Of a stretch of DNA of 7,870 nucleotides, positions 1 to 5,810 are shown one piece after another. The notes below the pieces were generated by a model. It saw only the letters and a list, made by a program, of their open reading frames with translations. It was not told the origin of the DNA and made no database searches. A program made the translations under genes and the position numbers. The stretch is from the NCBI GenBank assembly GCA_031284195.1, contig JAITAI010000293.1:1-7870 (forward strand). Reading direction: 5' to 3'. The stretch is from Treponema sp. Its GTDB lineage: Bacteria > Spirochaetota > Spirochaetia > Treponematales > Breznakiellaceae. How positions within the stretch are numbered: position 1 is the first letter of the stretch; each line of letters opens with the position of its first letter.

Positions 1-443
1 AAGCCGTTATTCAGGTGGAAAACGGTACTGTTGGGTATAATCCCCACGGATGCAACCGCCAAAAACTAGCCCCTAAGGGGCTGGACTTTACCTCGGAATA
101 TGCTGCACGGTTACCATGAATCCAGATTGAGATAGCGATGCCTCATGAATCATCAAAAGCCCAGACATAACAGAAGCCTTTTTTTACCTAGACCCGCCGT
201 ATGTTGGCGCCGGCCAAGGGCTTTATAACGGCTCTATCCAAGAGGACTTTGCTATACTCCTTGAGACCTTAGTACAGCAAGGGGAAGTTCCTGCGGAGTT
301 CCTACCGGAACAAGCCCTCGGCAGAGTATGCCAAATGTAACCGGTGGCATACGGCCGAATTCAAAATGGTCAACCCCATGACCAACCGGTATGGGATCAG
401 CAATAAAATCGAAGTACTCACCGCCGTATCCCATCGACAGTAA
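1..443 (+). pseudogene. Decayed D12/Dam-type DNA adenine methyltransferase, C-terminal part
   Basis: This is the 3' part of a gene for an N6-adenine DNA methyltransferase; the 5' part lies outside the window. Frame 3 reads to a TGA at 117-119 and includes QKLAPKGLDFTSEYAARL. Frame 2 then carries FFYLDPPYVGAGQGLYNG, with the DPPY catalytic motif at 191-202 and an internal TGA at 146-148. Frame 3 resumes at 285 with KFLRSSYRNKPSAEYA and NPMTNRYGISNKIEVL, ending at TAA 441-443. KFL.SSYRN and NRYG.SNKIEVL are typical Dam-family C-terminal segments. At least two frameshifts (near 131-134 and in the GGGG at 281-284) and two in-frame stops rule out a working enzyme. Such genes often ride on prophages or restriction islands, so this is probably a relic of one. 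Confidence 0.8.
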
Positions 444-489
444 TAGGATCAAAGCCATCGACTCACAGTCGGCAGAATAAGACAACGCC

Positions 490-512
490 GGATGCGGTAA
501 GATACTGCATCC
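490..512 (+). terminator. Hairpin after methyltransferase remnant, possible terminator
   Basis: GGATGCGGTA and TACTGCATCC form a 10-bp stem (one G-U pair) around an AGA loop, 47 bp after the stop of the methyltransferase remnant. No T-tract follows directly; the nearest T-rich stretch is CCTTTTATT about 15 nt on. It could be a weak or Rho-assisted terminator, or simply a palindrome. Confidence 0.35.
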
Positions 513-761
513 AACGTTTCATGGACCTTTTATTCCCCGCTCATAGTGGTGATTTTTTTATTTTTTAGCAAAAAATTCTTGTTTTTCGTGCCAGGTTACA
601 ACTATATCCGATAGGGTCTTGCCCCTTTTTTCATAAGGCTTCTATACTCAATAAAGTAAAGCAGTGGTACCCGGCAAGGGCGTGGAGGGGGCTTCATACC
701 TGATAGGTTATCTGTTGGAGCCCCGGGAAGCGGTTCTGGGGCAAAGGTACGATAGGGTTTC
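513..761. other. Intergenic region without recognised gene
   Basis: No reading frame here has a plausible start, ribosome site or recognisable product. It contains an AT-rich patch at about 550-590 and then GC-richer sequence leading to the promoter of the lipoprotein gene. It may be further decayed coding sequence, but nothing identifiable remains. Confidence 0.5.
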
Positions 762-790
762 TTGATACAGAAGGAAAACCTTTTTATACT
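762..790 (+). promoter_or_regulatory. Sigma-70-type promoter of the lipoprotein gene
   Basis: TTGATA (762-767) and TATACT (785-790) are each 5/6 to consensus and are separated by exactly 17 bp. The predicted start, about 796-798, lies inside the purine-rich ribosome site (AAGGGGAAG, 793-801). This would leave a leader of only about 11 nt, so either the message is almost leaderless or the true start lies elsewhere. Confidence 0.5.
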
Positions 791-807
791 GAAAGGGGAA
801 GTTTTAT

Positions 808-1695
808 ATGGTACGTACAATAATGTATCTCACCTTGACGCTGCTCCTCGGGCTGGTGTTCATCGGCTGCTCCGAATTCGGTTATTCCATTTATTATGAC
901 GGCAATCAGAACGATGAAGGGTATCCCCCGGATGATCCCCGTACCTATTTCTCAGGAGAGACTGCGGTCATTCTTGGTCCTGGTACCCTTAAAAAACAAG
1001 GGGGTGAATTTCAGGGTTGGCGGATAAGCGGGGACACCAAGCTCTATCAAGAAGGGGACCGGATTACCATTGAGCAGGATACTATCACCTTCTATGCCCA
1101 GTGGAGTGACCAAGGCTTTTCTTTTCTTTATATTCCTGAGAAGGACGGCCTGACTATTACCGGGGCTATCAATGTCATACCCTGGATAGATACGATACGG
1201 GTTCCATCAGAAATCAAGGGAAAACCGGTTATCCGTATTGGGGATGATGCCTTTAGGAACTTATATGTAGGGGAGGTATACCTTCCTGAAGGGCTGATCT
1301 CCATAGGAAACAACGCCTTTTCCCAGAACTGGCTTGCTCAAATTAGGATTCCCGACACGGTTACCCACATCGGCTCCATCGCCTTCCAGAGTAACAACCT
1401 GCAAAGCATCACCCTGGGCCGTATGCTCACCAGCATCGGAGACTATGCCTTTGACAGCAACTATATAACTGAGCTGGATATTCCCCCAAGCATTACTACC
1501 ATAAGTCCTGGAGCTTTCAGCCATAACGCCATTACCCGTATCACCATAGGCCGCAATGTTACCATTGGCAGTGACAGCTCCCTCGGTCGCTATGGCGCCT
1601 CTTTCCGCAGCTATTACAACGAGCATAAAGGAAAAAAGGCCGGCGCCTATGTATATTTTGAAAAGGATCATTCGTGGAAGGAAGTGGTAGACTGA
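808..1695 (+). CDS. Surface lipoprotein with InlB-type repeat and BspA-like leucine-rich repeats
   Basis: The product is 295 residues. It starts with a lipoprotein signal peptide (hydrophobic residues 5-19) ending in FIGC, so Cys21 is the likely lipidated residue. Residues about 27-99 match the Listeria/Bacteroides InlB B-repeat type (spaced GxF.GW, YQEGD, and the closing FYAQW). From about 130 to 250 there are BspA-type leucine-rich repeats with a regular 22-residue period: LPEGLISIGNNAF, IPDTVTHIGSIAF, GRMLTSIGDYAF, IPPSITTISPGAF. A short charged tail follows. Proteins of this kind sit on the cell surface and bind host or environmental ligands; here the ligand is unknown. The ATG at 808 has AAGGGGAAG about 7 nt upstream; a second ATG at 823 would shorten the signal peptide n-region. 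The gene stands alone, with a strong promoter just upstream. Fold and location are well supported, the exact role is not. Confidence 0.88.
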   Translation: MVRTIMYLTLTLLLGLVFIGCSEFGYSIYYDGNQNDEGYPPDDPRTYFSGETAVILGPGTLKKQGGEFQGWRISGDTKLYQEGDRITIEQDTITFYAQWSDQGFSFLYIPEKDGLTITGAINVIPWIDTIRVPSEIKGKPVIRIGDDAFRNLYVGEVYLPEGLISIGNNAFSQNWLAQIRIPDTVTHIGSIAFQSNNLQSITLGRMLTSIGDYAFDSNYITELDIPPSITTISPGAFSHNAITRITIGRNVTIGSDSSLGRYGASFRSYYNEHKGKKAGAYVYFEKDHSWKEVVD

Positions 1696-1833
1696 AGAAA
1701 TGTATCCTTGGCAACCCCAAAGATGCTATCAAACCGCATCGGTCCCTTACCAAAGCGAATAGACCGCTAGGGTCCTCCATTCATATCCACAAGAATACTA
1801 CATCGGAATATAAGCAGACTTGCAACAGGGGTT

Positions 1834-2016
1834 TCACGGGATATGTTCCTCATGCTTAACCGGGATATTACCTTCAGATAGAGGGGGCGTAACCTTTTGG
1901 GCATGCTCAAGCCCTAGCATCAACCCTTGTACCCTTTGCTTATTTTCATCAGATAATTGAAGAAATTTAAGTCGTAGTTGATCAACCGGTGATTGATCTC
2001 GTTTTTTATTAGCCAT
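1834..2016 (-). CDS. Small conserved-looking helical protein, 60 aa
   Basis: I do not recognise a named family. The 60-residue product is charged and mostly helical. Residues about 11-41 (QLRLKFLQLSDENKQRVQGL and on to EHAQK) resemble the amphipathic C-terminal helices that follow the HTH in many XRE regulators, in the style of LSEENQ..VL..IE.L. No HTH is visible in this protein. Support for a real gene is good: AAAGGGATG lies just before the ATG, a TTGACA/TACTAT promoter lies about 40 bp upstream, and a 23-bp palindrome sits at the transcript start. The next gene on the other side, an XRE repressor transcribed divergently, has a similar tail (LFKELNPEFQDYVLKQIDQL). The protein might be a partner or multimerisation antagonist of such a repressor, or the remains of one. 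That function is inference only. Confidence 0.6.
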   Translation of the reverse strand: MANKKRDQSPVDQLRLKFLQLSDENKQRVQGLMLGLEHAQKVTPPLSEGNIPVKHEEHIP

Positions 2017-2032
2017 CGTACATCCCTTTTTT

Positions 2033-2055
2033 ATAACACTCTTTTTGAGAGTTAT
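2033..2055 (-). promoter_or_regulatory. Palindromic operator at the start of the small-protein gene
   Basis: This 23-bp imperfect inverted repeat has arms ATAACACTC and GAGAGTTAT (8 of 9 paired) around TTTTT. It touches the -10 box and covers the predicted transcript start. On the minus strand ACTCTCA recurs inside the promoter spacer (about 2067-2073), so a repressor could bind two half-sites across the promoter. The binding protein is unknown; the nearby XRE regulator is an obvious candidate. Confidence 0.5.
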
Positions 2056-2082
2056 AGTAATATATTATGAGAGTGTTGTCAA
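2054..2082 (-). promoter_or_regulatory. Sigma-70-type promoter of the small-protein gene
   Basis: On the minus strand a perfect TTGACA (2077-2082) is followed by 17 bp and TACTAT (2054-2059, 4/6). It points at the small gene and leaves a leader of about 30 nt that includes the ribosome site. This is one of the best promoters in the window. Confidence 0.65.
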
Positions 2083-2539
2083 TAAGTATCATTCATGCCC
2101 CAGGGAACGGTCATTTAAAATTAGATTTCTTTATATATAAGGATTTACCCATTGACCTGCATTAGATCCGTGGCTATTTTTTTATTTTATAAGGAAGTAA
2201 AAAAGTAAATGACGTTGTCCTGTTCCCATCATTCCCGTTGTTTATAGTTGCATCTTTTTCAATACGGTGAACTCTTGAAAAAAACCTTAATTTTCTAGAC
2301 TTGGCGGTTTTTCTGTATTGGCATACAAACTATGACATAGTAAGCGCAATGATCGATCTCCCCAAGAACAAAATCCGGTCTTTTTTATAAATGAACTGGT
2401 TTTAAAATGTCACATTTTGAAACAGCCTCAGATGTTTATGTCTAAAGGACGGAGCGTCCCCTAACCTAGTAAATCCTTCTTGATTTTGGTAAAAAACTAC
2501 TGGCATAGTGAGTTTCTTTATGGTATCCTTCATATTACT
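2083..2539. other. AT-rich intergenic region with two small palindromes
   Basis: No convincing gene was found on either strand. Two symmetric sites stand out on the side of the XRE gene. At 2404-2418 is a perfect AAAATGT-C-ACATTTT palindrome. At 2447-2459 is GGACG-GAG-CGTCC. A weak promoter for the XRE gene may be TTGATT (2481-2486) with CATAGT after 18 bp. Much of the remainder is low-complexity A/T. Confidence 0.45.
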
Positions 2540-2543
2540 GGAG
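2540..2543 (+). promoter_or_regulatory. Ribosome binding site that fixes the XRE start
   Basis: GGAG lies 5 nt before the ATG at 2549. The frame is open further upstream, to an ATG at 2480. That longer start would add 23 residues unlike the family and has no such site, so 2549 is preferred. Confidence 0.6.
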
Positions 2544-2548
2544 ATTGT

Positions 2549-2896
2549 ATGTCCGTTAATGAACGTATCAAAGCTGTACGGCATTTTTTGAAACTGCCCC
2601 AAATAAAATTTGCCAAAGCGGTTTATATATCCAACGGGTACTTGGCAGAAATAGAATTGGGGAACCGCCGGGTAAACGAGCGGCTTATTCAACTGATAAG
2701 CTCTATTTTTGGGGTAAACAAAGGATGGCTGCAAACAGGGGAGGGTCGGATGTTTAATACCGCCACAGAACATAACCTGGAACGGGTTACCACCCTTTTC
2801 AAAGAACTGAATCCCGAATTTCAGGACTACGTGCTCAAACAAATCGATCAACTCCTGGAACTGCAAAATCGCGGTATTGGCGAAAATGAATCATAA
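2549..2896 (+). CDS. XRE-family helix-turn-helix transcriptional repressor
   Basis: The product is 115 residues. Residues 1-69 form a Cro/CI-type HTH: the start MSVNERIKAVRHFLKL leads to a HTH core QIKFAKAVYISNGYLAEIE (18-36), then the characteristic ERLIQLISSIFGVNKGWLQT and GEGRMF. This pattern (VN..WL.TGEG.MF) is typical of phage-like XRE regulators in Firmicutes and Treponema. Residues about 75-106 are an amphipathic helical tail (ERVTTLFKELNPEFQDYVLK and on to LLELQ), probably for dimerisation. There is no peptidase or sensor domain, so the signal it responds to is not visible. It most likely binds palindromes near its own gene or those at 2033-2055. It lies between a methyltransferase remnant and a transposon-like scar, consistent with the remains of a mobile element. 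Family call strong, targets inferred. Confidence 0.85.
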   Translation: MSVNERIKAVRHFLKLPQIKFAKAVYISNGYLAEIELGNRRVNERLIQLISSIFGVNKGWLQTGEGRMFNTATEHNLERVTTLFKELNPEFQDYVLKQIDQLLELQNRGIGENES

Positions 2897-2918
2897 GGGC
2901 TCCAGGATTCTATATTCG

Positions 2919-2931
2919 TATAGTAACTATA
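2919..2931. repeat. Short perfect palindrome TATAGT-A-ACTATA
   Basis: This 13-bp symmetric site lies 22 bp after the XRE stop codon. It is AT-rich and could be an operator or chance. There is no T-tract after it, so it is not a standard terminator. Confidence 0.3.
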
Positions 2932-3008
2932 GCTAATCGCAATTATCCCCTTGCGTATACCTGATTGTTTTGGGGTCTTAGTTTTTGACAATCCGGCTAA
3001 TCAACGAT

Positions 3009-3151
3009 ACCGGTAGCAAGCCGGAAAGTGAGGTCTATGGAGCCACATAAGTCCTGGTAAAGGGTTGAAGCAGGAAGTGAAGCCGTGAGGCTAGTTAATC
3101 TTGATGATATACGTCAAGGGATAATTGTGTAAAAAAATACTTGCTACCGGT
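3009..3151 (+). mobile_element. MITE-like unit or IS200/IS605 right-end remnant
   Basis: The 143-bp unit is bounded by a perfect 12-bp inverted repeat, ACCGGTAGCAAG (3009-3020) and CTTGCTACCGGT (3140-3151). It is flanked on both sides by GAT (3006-3008 and 3152-3154), like a 3-bp target duplication. Inside, one frame reads ..SRKVRSMEPHKSW, a stop, then RVEAGSEAVRLVNLDD, which recalls the extreme C-terminus of TnpB. The matching DNA has GAAGCAGGAAGTGAAGCC, then the hairpin AGCC-GTGA-GGCT and AGTT, as in the right ends (and omega-RNA 3' ends) of IS605-type elements. A further stem TTGATG/CGTCAA follows at 3102-3118. The two readings, a MITE or a truncated tnpB end, are not fully compatible. Both rest on short matches. 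Confidence 0.4.
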
Positions 3152-3154
3152 GAT

Positions 3155-3268
3155 ACATTCGACCGGGTTCAGCTTCAGGCGGTTATTGCCGCTTGCCGGG
3201 AACGTGCAACCCCAGCTTCTGCAGGCCGGAACCTTTTTGCCCAATCCCGGCTGAAACGGGGAAATCGT
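3155..3268 (+). pseudogene. C-terminal fragment of an RtcR-like sigma-54-dependent regulator
   Basis: One frame reads TFDRVQLQAVIAACRERATP followed by ASAGRNLFAQSRLKRGN. FDR.QL..VI..CR....S.AGR.LF..SR is the pattern I know from the DNA-binding C-terminus of RtcR, the activator of the rtcBA RNA-repair operon. The expected continuation (NDADRLRKYL) is missing: after GNR the frame runs into AT-rich sequence. Nothing of the AAA+ or CARF-like N-terminal part is present. The frame can be opened from a TTG at 3125, but no ribosome site is seen. It is a scrap left by rearrangement, directly abutting the transposon-like unit. The similarity is from memory and short. Confidence 0.45.
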
Positions 3269-3399
3269 AAGTCATTTACTTTTTTAATTCCTTGTAAAAT
3301 AATGAAATAGGTTTCCACAGATACTAGGCAGGTATATGGGTAAATTCTTATTATATAAGGAAATATAATTTTAAATGCCCTTTATCCTGAGGCAGAGGA

Positions 3400-3431
3400 G
3401 AAGTCCCTTGACAGGGGATTTCTTTCATTTT
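3400..3431 (+). terminator. Hairpin with U-rich tail upstream of serC
   Basis: GAAGTCCC (3400-3407) and GGGATTTC (3415-3422) make an 8-bp stem with one G-U pair and a 7-nt loop, followed by TTTCATTTT. This fits an intrinsic terminator for transcripts arriving from the left. Because the loop contains the TTGACA of the serC promoter, the same inverted repeat could instead be a protein-binding site. Confidence 0.5.
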
Positions 3432-3436
3432 AGGAT
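3408..3436 (+). promoter_or_regulatory. Sigma-70-type promoter of serC-serA
   Basis: A perfect TTGACA (3408-3413) is followed by exactly 17 bp and TAGGAT (3431-3436, 4/6). The predicted start is near 3443, giving a leader of about 45 nt before the serC ATG. The -35 box lies in the loop of an inverted repeat, and a palindrome covers the start site, so this promoter is probably regulated. Confidence 0.65.
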
Positions 3437-3437
3437 G

Positions 3438-3455
3438 TTGTGAAATATTTCACGG
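3438..3455 (+). promoter_or_regulatory. Rex-type operator at the serC start site
   Basis: The site reads TTGTGAAATATTTCACGG. The central 14 bp are a perfect palindrome, and 16 of 18 positions fit the Rex consensus TTGTGAA-N4-TTCACAA; only the last two bases differ. It begins one base after the -10 box and covers the predicted start, the classic place for a repressor. Rex releases DNA when NADH rises. SerA uses NAD+, so redox control of this operon makes sense. Whether this organism encodes Rex cannot be seen here. Confidence 0.5.
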
Positions 3456-3488
3456 GAAAAACTGAAAAGAGAAAAAACAGGAGAAACT

Positions 3489-4631
3489 ATGAAACGGGTA
3501 TACAACTTTTCCGCCGGGCCTTCGATGTTACCCCTCCCGGTACTGAAACAGGCAGCCACGGAAATGACCGATGCCCATGGCTCAGGTCAATCGGTTATGG
3601 AGATGAGCCATCGGTCCGGCGATTTTAAGCCTATCATCGAAAAAACTGAAGCCTTACTCCGTTCCCTCATGGGAATACCTAAAAACTACCGGGTCCTCTT
3701 TCTGCAGGGAGGGGCTTCTCTTCAGTTTTCCATGATCCCCCTCAACCTGGCAGGGACAGAACCAGGAGCCCCGAAAAAAAAGGCCGCCTATGTGGAAACC
3801 GGTATTTGGGCGAAAAAGGCCGCAGAAGAAGGGGCCAAATACGTGGATCTGGTCCTGGAGGCATCCTCTCAAGACCGGGCCTATACCTATATCCCCAGGC
3901 CCCCTGCTCCACATCCGGGAGCTGCTTATTATCACCTCACCCTGAACAATACCATCGTAGGCACCCGGTGGACGGAGTTGCCCCAAACCGGTGCGGTCCC
4001 CTTGGTGGCGGATATTTCCAGCAGTATCCTTTCAGAACCGCTGGAGGTGTCCCGGTTCGGGCTCCTCTACGCAGGGGCCCAGAAGAACCTGGGACCTGCA
4101 GGAACCACGGTGGTGATCATCCGGGAAGACCTGATCGGTAAGGCCCCATCCTGGACTCCGGTCATGCTCCGGTACGATATACACGCCCAAGAAGCTTCCC
4201 TGTACAACACCCCCCCCTGTTATGGGATCTACATCATGGGATTGGTTCTGGAATGGCTCAAAGGTTTGGGAGGGGTTCCTGCTATAGCTGAACTGAACCG
4301 GAACAAGGCGGCCTTGTTCTATGGGTATCTTGACCATTCCCGGCTGTTCCGTTCCCCAGTGGAGCCGGCCTTCCGCAGCCTCATGAACATTCCCTTTGTG
4401 GCCACAGTAGGGGATACAGGGGAACGGGCGAACCTGGAGAGCCGGTTTGTCCAGGAAGCCGCTGCTCAGGGGCTGGTGAATCTCGCGGGACATCGTTTGG
4501 TGGGGGGTATGCGGGCAAGCCTGTACAATGCCATGCCCATAGAAGGGGTACAAGAACTTATCCGGTTTATGGAACGCTTTGAAGAAAGGGAAAAAGGGAG
4601 AACCGGTGTTTCGCATACAAACCATGAATAA
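3489..4631 (+). CDS. serC: Phosphoserine aminotransferase
   Basis: SerC converts 3-phosphohydroxypyruvate and glutamate to O-phosphoserine and 2-oxoglutarate in the cytosol, the second step of serine synthesis; the same fold also serves pyridoxal-phosphate synthesis in some bacteria. The product is 380 residues, close to the usual 360. Family marks are YNFSAGPSMLP (5-15), EMSHRSGDF (38-46), LFLQGGASLQF (70-80), the substrate-loop NNTIVGTRW (153-161), ADISS with Asp175 facing the cofactor ring (174-178), AGAQKNLGPAG with the Schiff-base Lys199, and MRASLYNAMP (341-350). The ATG has AGGAG 5 nt upstream. The 3' end overlaps serA by 26 bp, so translation is coupled. The upstream promoter and Rex-like site probably control both genes. 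Nothing looks truncated. Confidence 0.96.
   Translation: MKRVYNFSAGPSMLPLPVLKQAATEMTDAHGSGQSVMEMSHRSGDFKPIIEKTEALLRSLMGIPKNYRVLFLQGGASLQFSMIPLNLAGTEPGAPKKKAAYVETGIWAKKAAEEGAKYVDLVLEASSQDRAYTYIPRPPAPHPGAAYYHLTLNNTIVGTRWTELPQTGAVPLVADISSSILSEPLEVSRFGLLYAGAQKNLGPAGTTVVIIREDLIGKAPSWTPVMLRYDIHAQEASLYNTPPCYGIYIMGLVLEWLKGLGGVPAIAELNRNKAALFYGYLDHSRLFRSPVEPAFRSLMNIPFVATVGDTGERANLESRFVQEAAAQGLVNLAGHRLVGGMRASLYNAMPIEGVQELIRFMERFEEREKGRTGVSHTNHE
4595..4600 (+). promoter_or_regulatory. Ribosome binding site that fixes the serA GTG start
   Basis: AGGGAG lies 5 nt before GTG 4606, inside the end of serC. The GTG gives the N-terminus MFRIQTMNKLSPRGL, which fits this SerA clade. The longer TTG (4579) and shorter ATG (4624) starts are less well placed. 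Confidence 0.65.
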
Positions 4632-5775
4632 GCTTTCTCCTCGAGGGCTTGAACGCTTTCCCCGAGACCGGTATGAAGTGGCTGGTGAACTTTCCCGTCC
4701 TGACGCTATCCTGGTGCGGAGCGCAGATTTGCATGAGGTGAAGATACCGGATACGGTTAAGGCCATAGCCAGAGCCGGTGCAGGGTATAACAATATTCCG
4801 ATTGAGGCGTGCAGTAACCGGGGGGTCGTGGTTTTTACGACCCCTGGGGGAAACGCCAATGCAGTAAAAGAACTGACCCTAGCCGCGCTTTTCCTTGCCT
4901 CTCGGAATATCCTCCAGGGAACTGCCTGGGCTGCAACCTTGGCGGATAAGGCCGATGCAGTACCGGATCTGGTTGAACAGGGAAAGGCTCAGTTTGAAGG
5001 ACCGGAAATCCGGGGTAAGGTTCTGGGAGTAATAGGTCTTGGGGCCATTGGGGTGATGACCGCCAACGATGCCCTGGCCCTGGGTATGGAGGTGATAGGC
5101 TACGATCCTTACATATCAGTGGACGCTGCCTGGAACCTCTCCCGGCAGGTAAGCAGGGCAGATACCCTGGAAGGACTCCTAGCCAAAGCCGATTACCTGA
5201 GCCTACACCTCCCCTTGACAGATACGACCCGGGGACTTTTTAACGCGGAAAAATTCCGGTATATCAAGCAGGGAGCCCGGCTCATCAACTTGGCCCGAGG
5301 AGGACTCGTCAATGAAGGCGACATCATCGCAGCCTTACAGGCCAAAAAAATAGCCATCTATGTAACTGACTTCCCCTCTGCGGAACTCCTCGCCTGTCCC
5401 CAGGCTATCTGTATCCCCCATCTAGGCGCTTCCACGCCAGAAGCAGAGGATAATTGCGCGGTGATGGCAGTACGACAGCTCATGGACTTCCTAGAAACCG
5501 GAACCATCAAGAATTCGGTCAATTTTCCCCGGTGCTCCTTGGAACAGCGCGCTCCCCATCGGCTGCTCGTGGCAAACCGGAATATTCCCAACATGGTCGG
5601 TCAAATTACCACCATCCTTGCGAAAGAGGGGATCAACATTATGGACCTGATTAACCATCACCAAGGGGAATATGCCTATAACATCATTGATACGGAACAA
5701 CAGATACCCCTGGTTACCCTGGAACAGATCCTTGCGGTAAAAGGGATTATCCGGGCGAGGACTATACGGGGATAA
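4606..5775 (+). CDS. serA: D-3-phosphoglycerate dehydrogenase with ACT domain
   Basis: SerA oxidises 3-phosphoglycerate to 3-phosphohydroxypyruvate with NAD+, the first and usually controlling step of serine synthesis, and hands its product to SerC. The product is 389 residues. It has an N-terminal substrate domain with RAGAGYNNI (56-64), then the nucleotide domain with VIGLGAIG (GxGxxG at 144-149) and GYD with Asp167 for the NAD ribose. Catalytic residues are Arg231 (LARGG), probably Glu260 (TDFPSAE, 29 residues on as in E. coli) and His272 (PHLGAST). A C-terminal ACT domain (about 319-389, NRNIPNMVGQITTILAKEGI) likely binds serine for feedback inhibition. The YVTDFP and NCAVMAV segments place it in the clostridial-type short clade, without the extra domain of long-form SerA. 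The GTG start overlaps serC by 26 bp. Confidence 0.95.
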   Translation: MFRIQTMNKLSPRGLERFPRDRYEVAGELSRPDAILVRSADLHEVKIPDTVKAIARAGAGYNNIPIEACSNRGVVVFTTPGGNANAVKELTLAALFLASRNILQGTAWAATLADKADAVPDLVEQGKAQFEGPEIRGKVLGVIGLGAIGVMTANDALALGMEVIGYDPYISVDAAWNLSRQVSRADTLEGLLAKADYLSLHLPLTDTTRGLFNAEKFRYIKQGARLINLARGGLVNEGDIIAALQAKKIAIYVTDFPSAELLACPQAICIPHLGASTPEAEDNCAVMAVRQLMDFLETGTIKNSVNFPRCSLEQRAPHRLLVANRNIPNMVGQITTILAKEGINIMDLINHHQGEYAYNIIDTEQQIPLVTLEQILAVKGIIRARTIRG

Positions 5776-5787
5776 AGAAACCGGAAA

Positions 5788-5810
5788 GCGCTCGTGAGCT
5801 TAAGGAGCGC
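5788..5810 (-). terminator. Hairpin between convergent serA and nuclease genes
   Basis: GCGCTC and GAGCGC form a 6-bp stem around an 11-nt loop. On the minus strand it is followed by TTTCCGGTTTCTTT, a weak U-tract. It overlaps the 3' end of the nuclease gene and could end that transcript. The plus direction lacks a T-tract. Confidence 0.35.

Noticed and set aside
1261..1671. Minus-strand open frame opposite the lipoprotein repeats (136 codons)
   Set aside because: It mirrors the 22-residue repeat on the coding strand and has no independent start signal.
2402..2866. Minus-strand open frame opposite the XRE gene (154 codons)
   Set aside because: The plus strand encodes a clear HTH protein with a ribosome site; the antisense frame has no recognisable feature.
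3440..3628. Short GTG-started frame overlapping the serC start
   Set aside because: Its start lies in the palindromic operator and the frame runs out of phase through conserved serC codons.
4032..4859. Long minus-strand open frame opposite serC-serA (275 codons)
   Set aside because: It is antisense to two well-conserved enzymes, has no ribosome site, and its translation has no domain-like features; it is a shadow of GC-biased codons.
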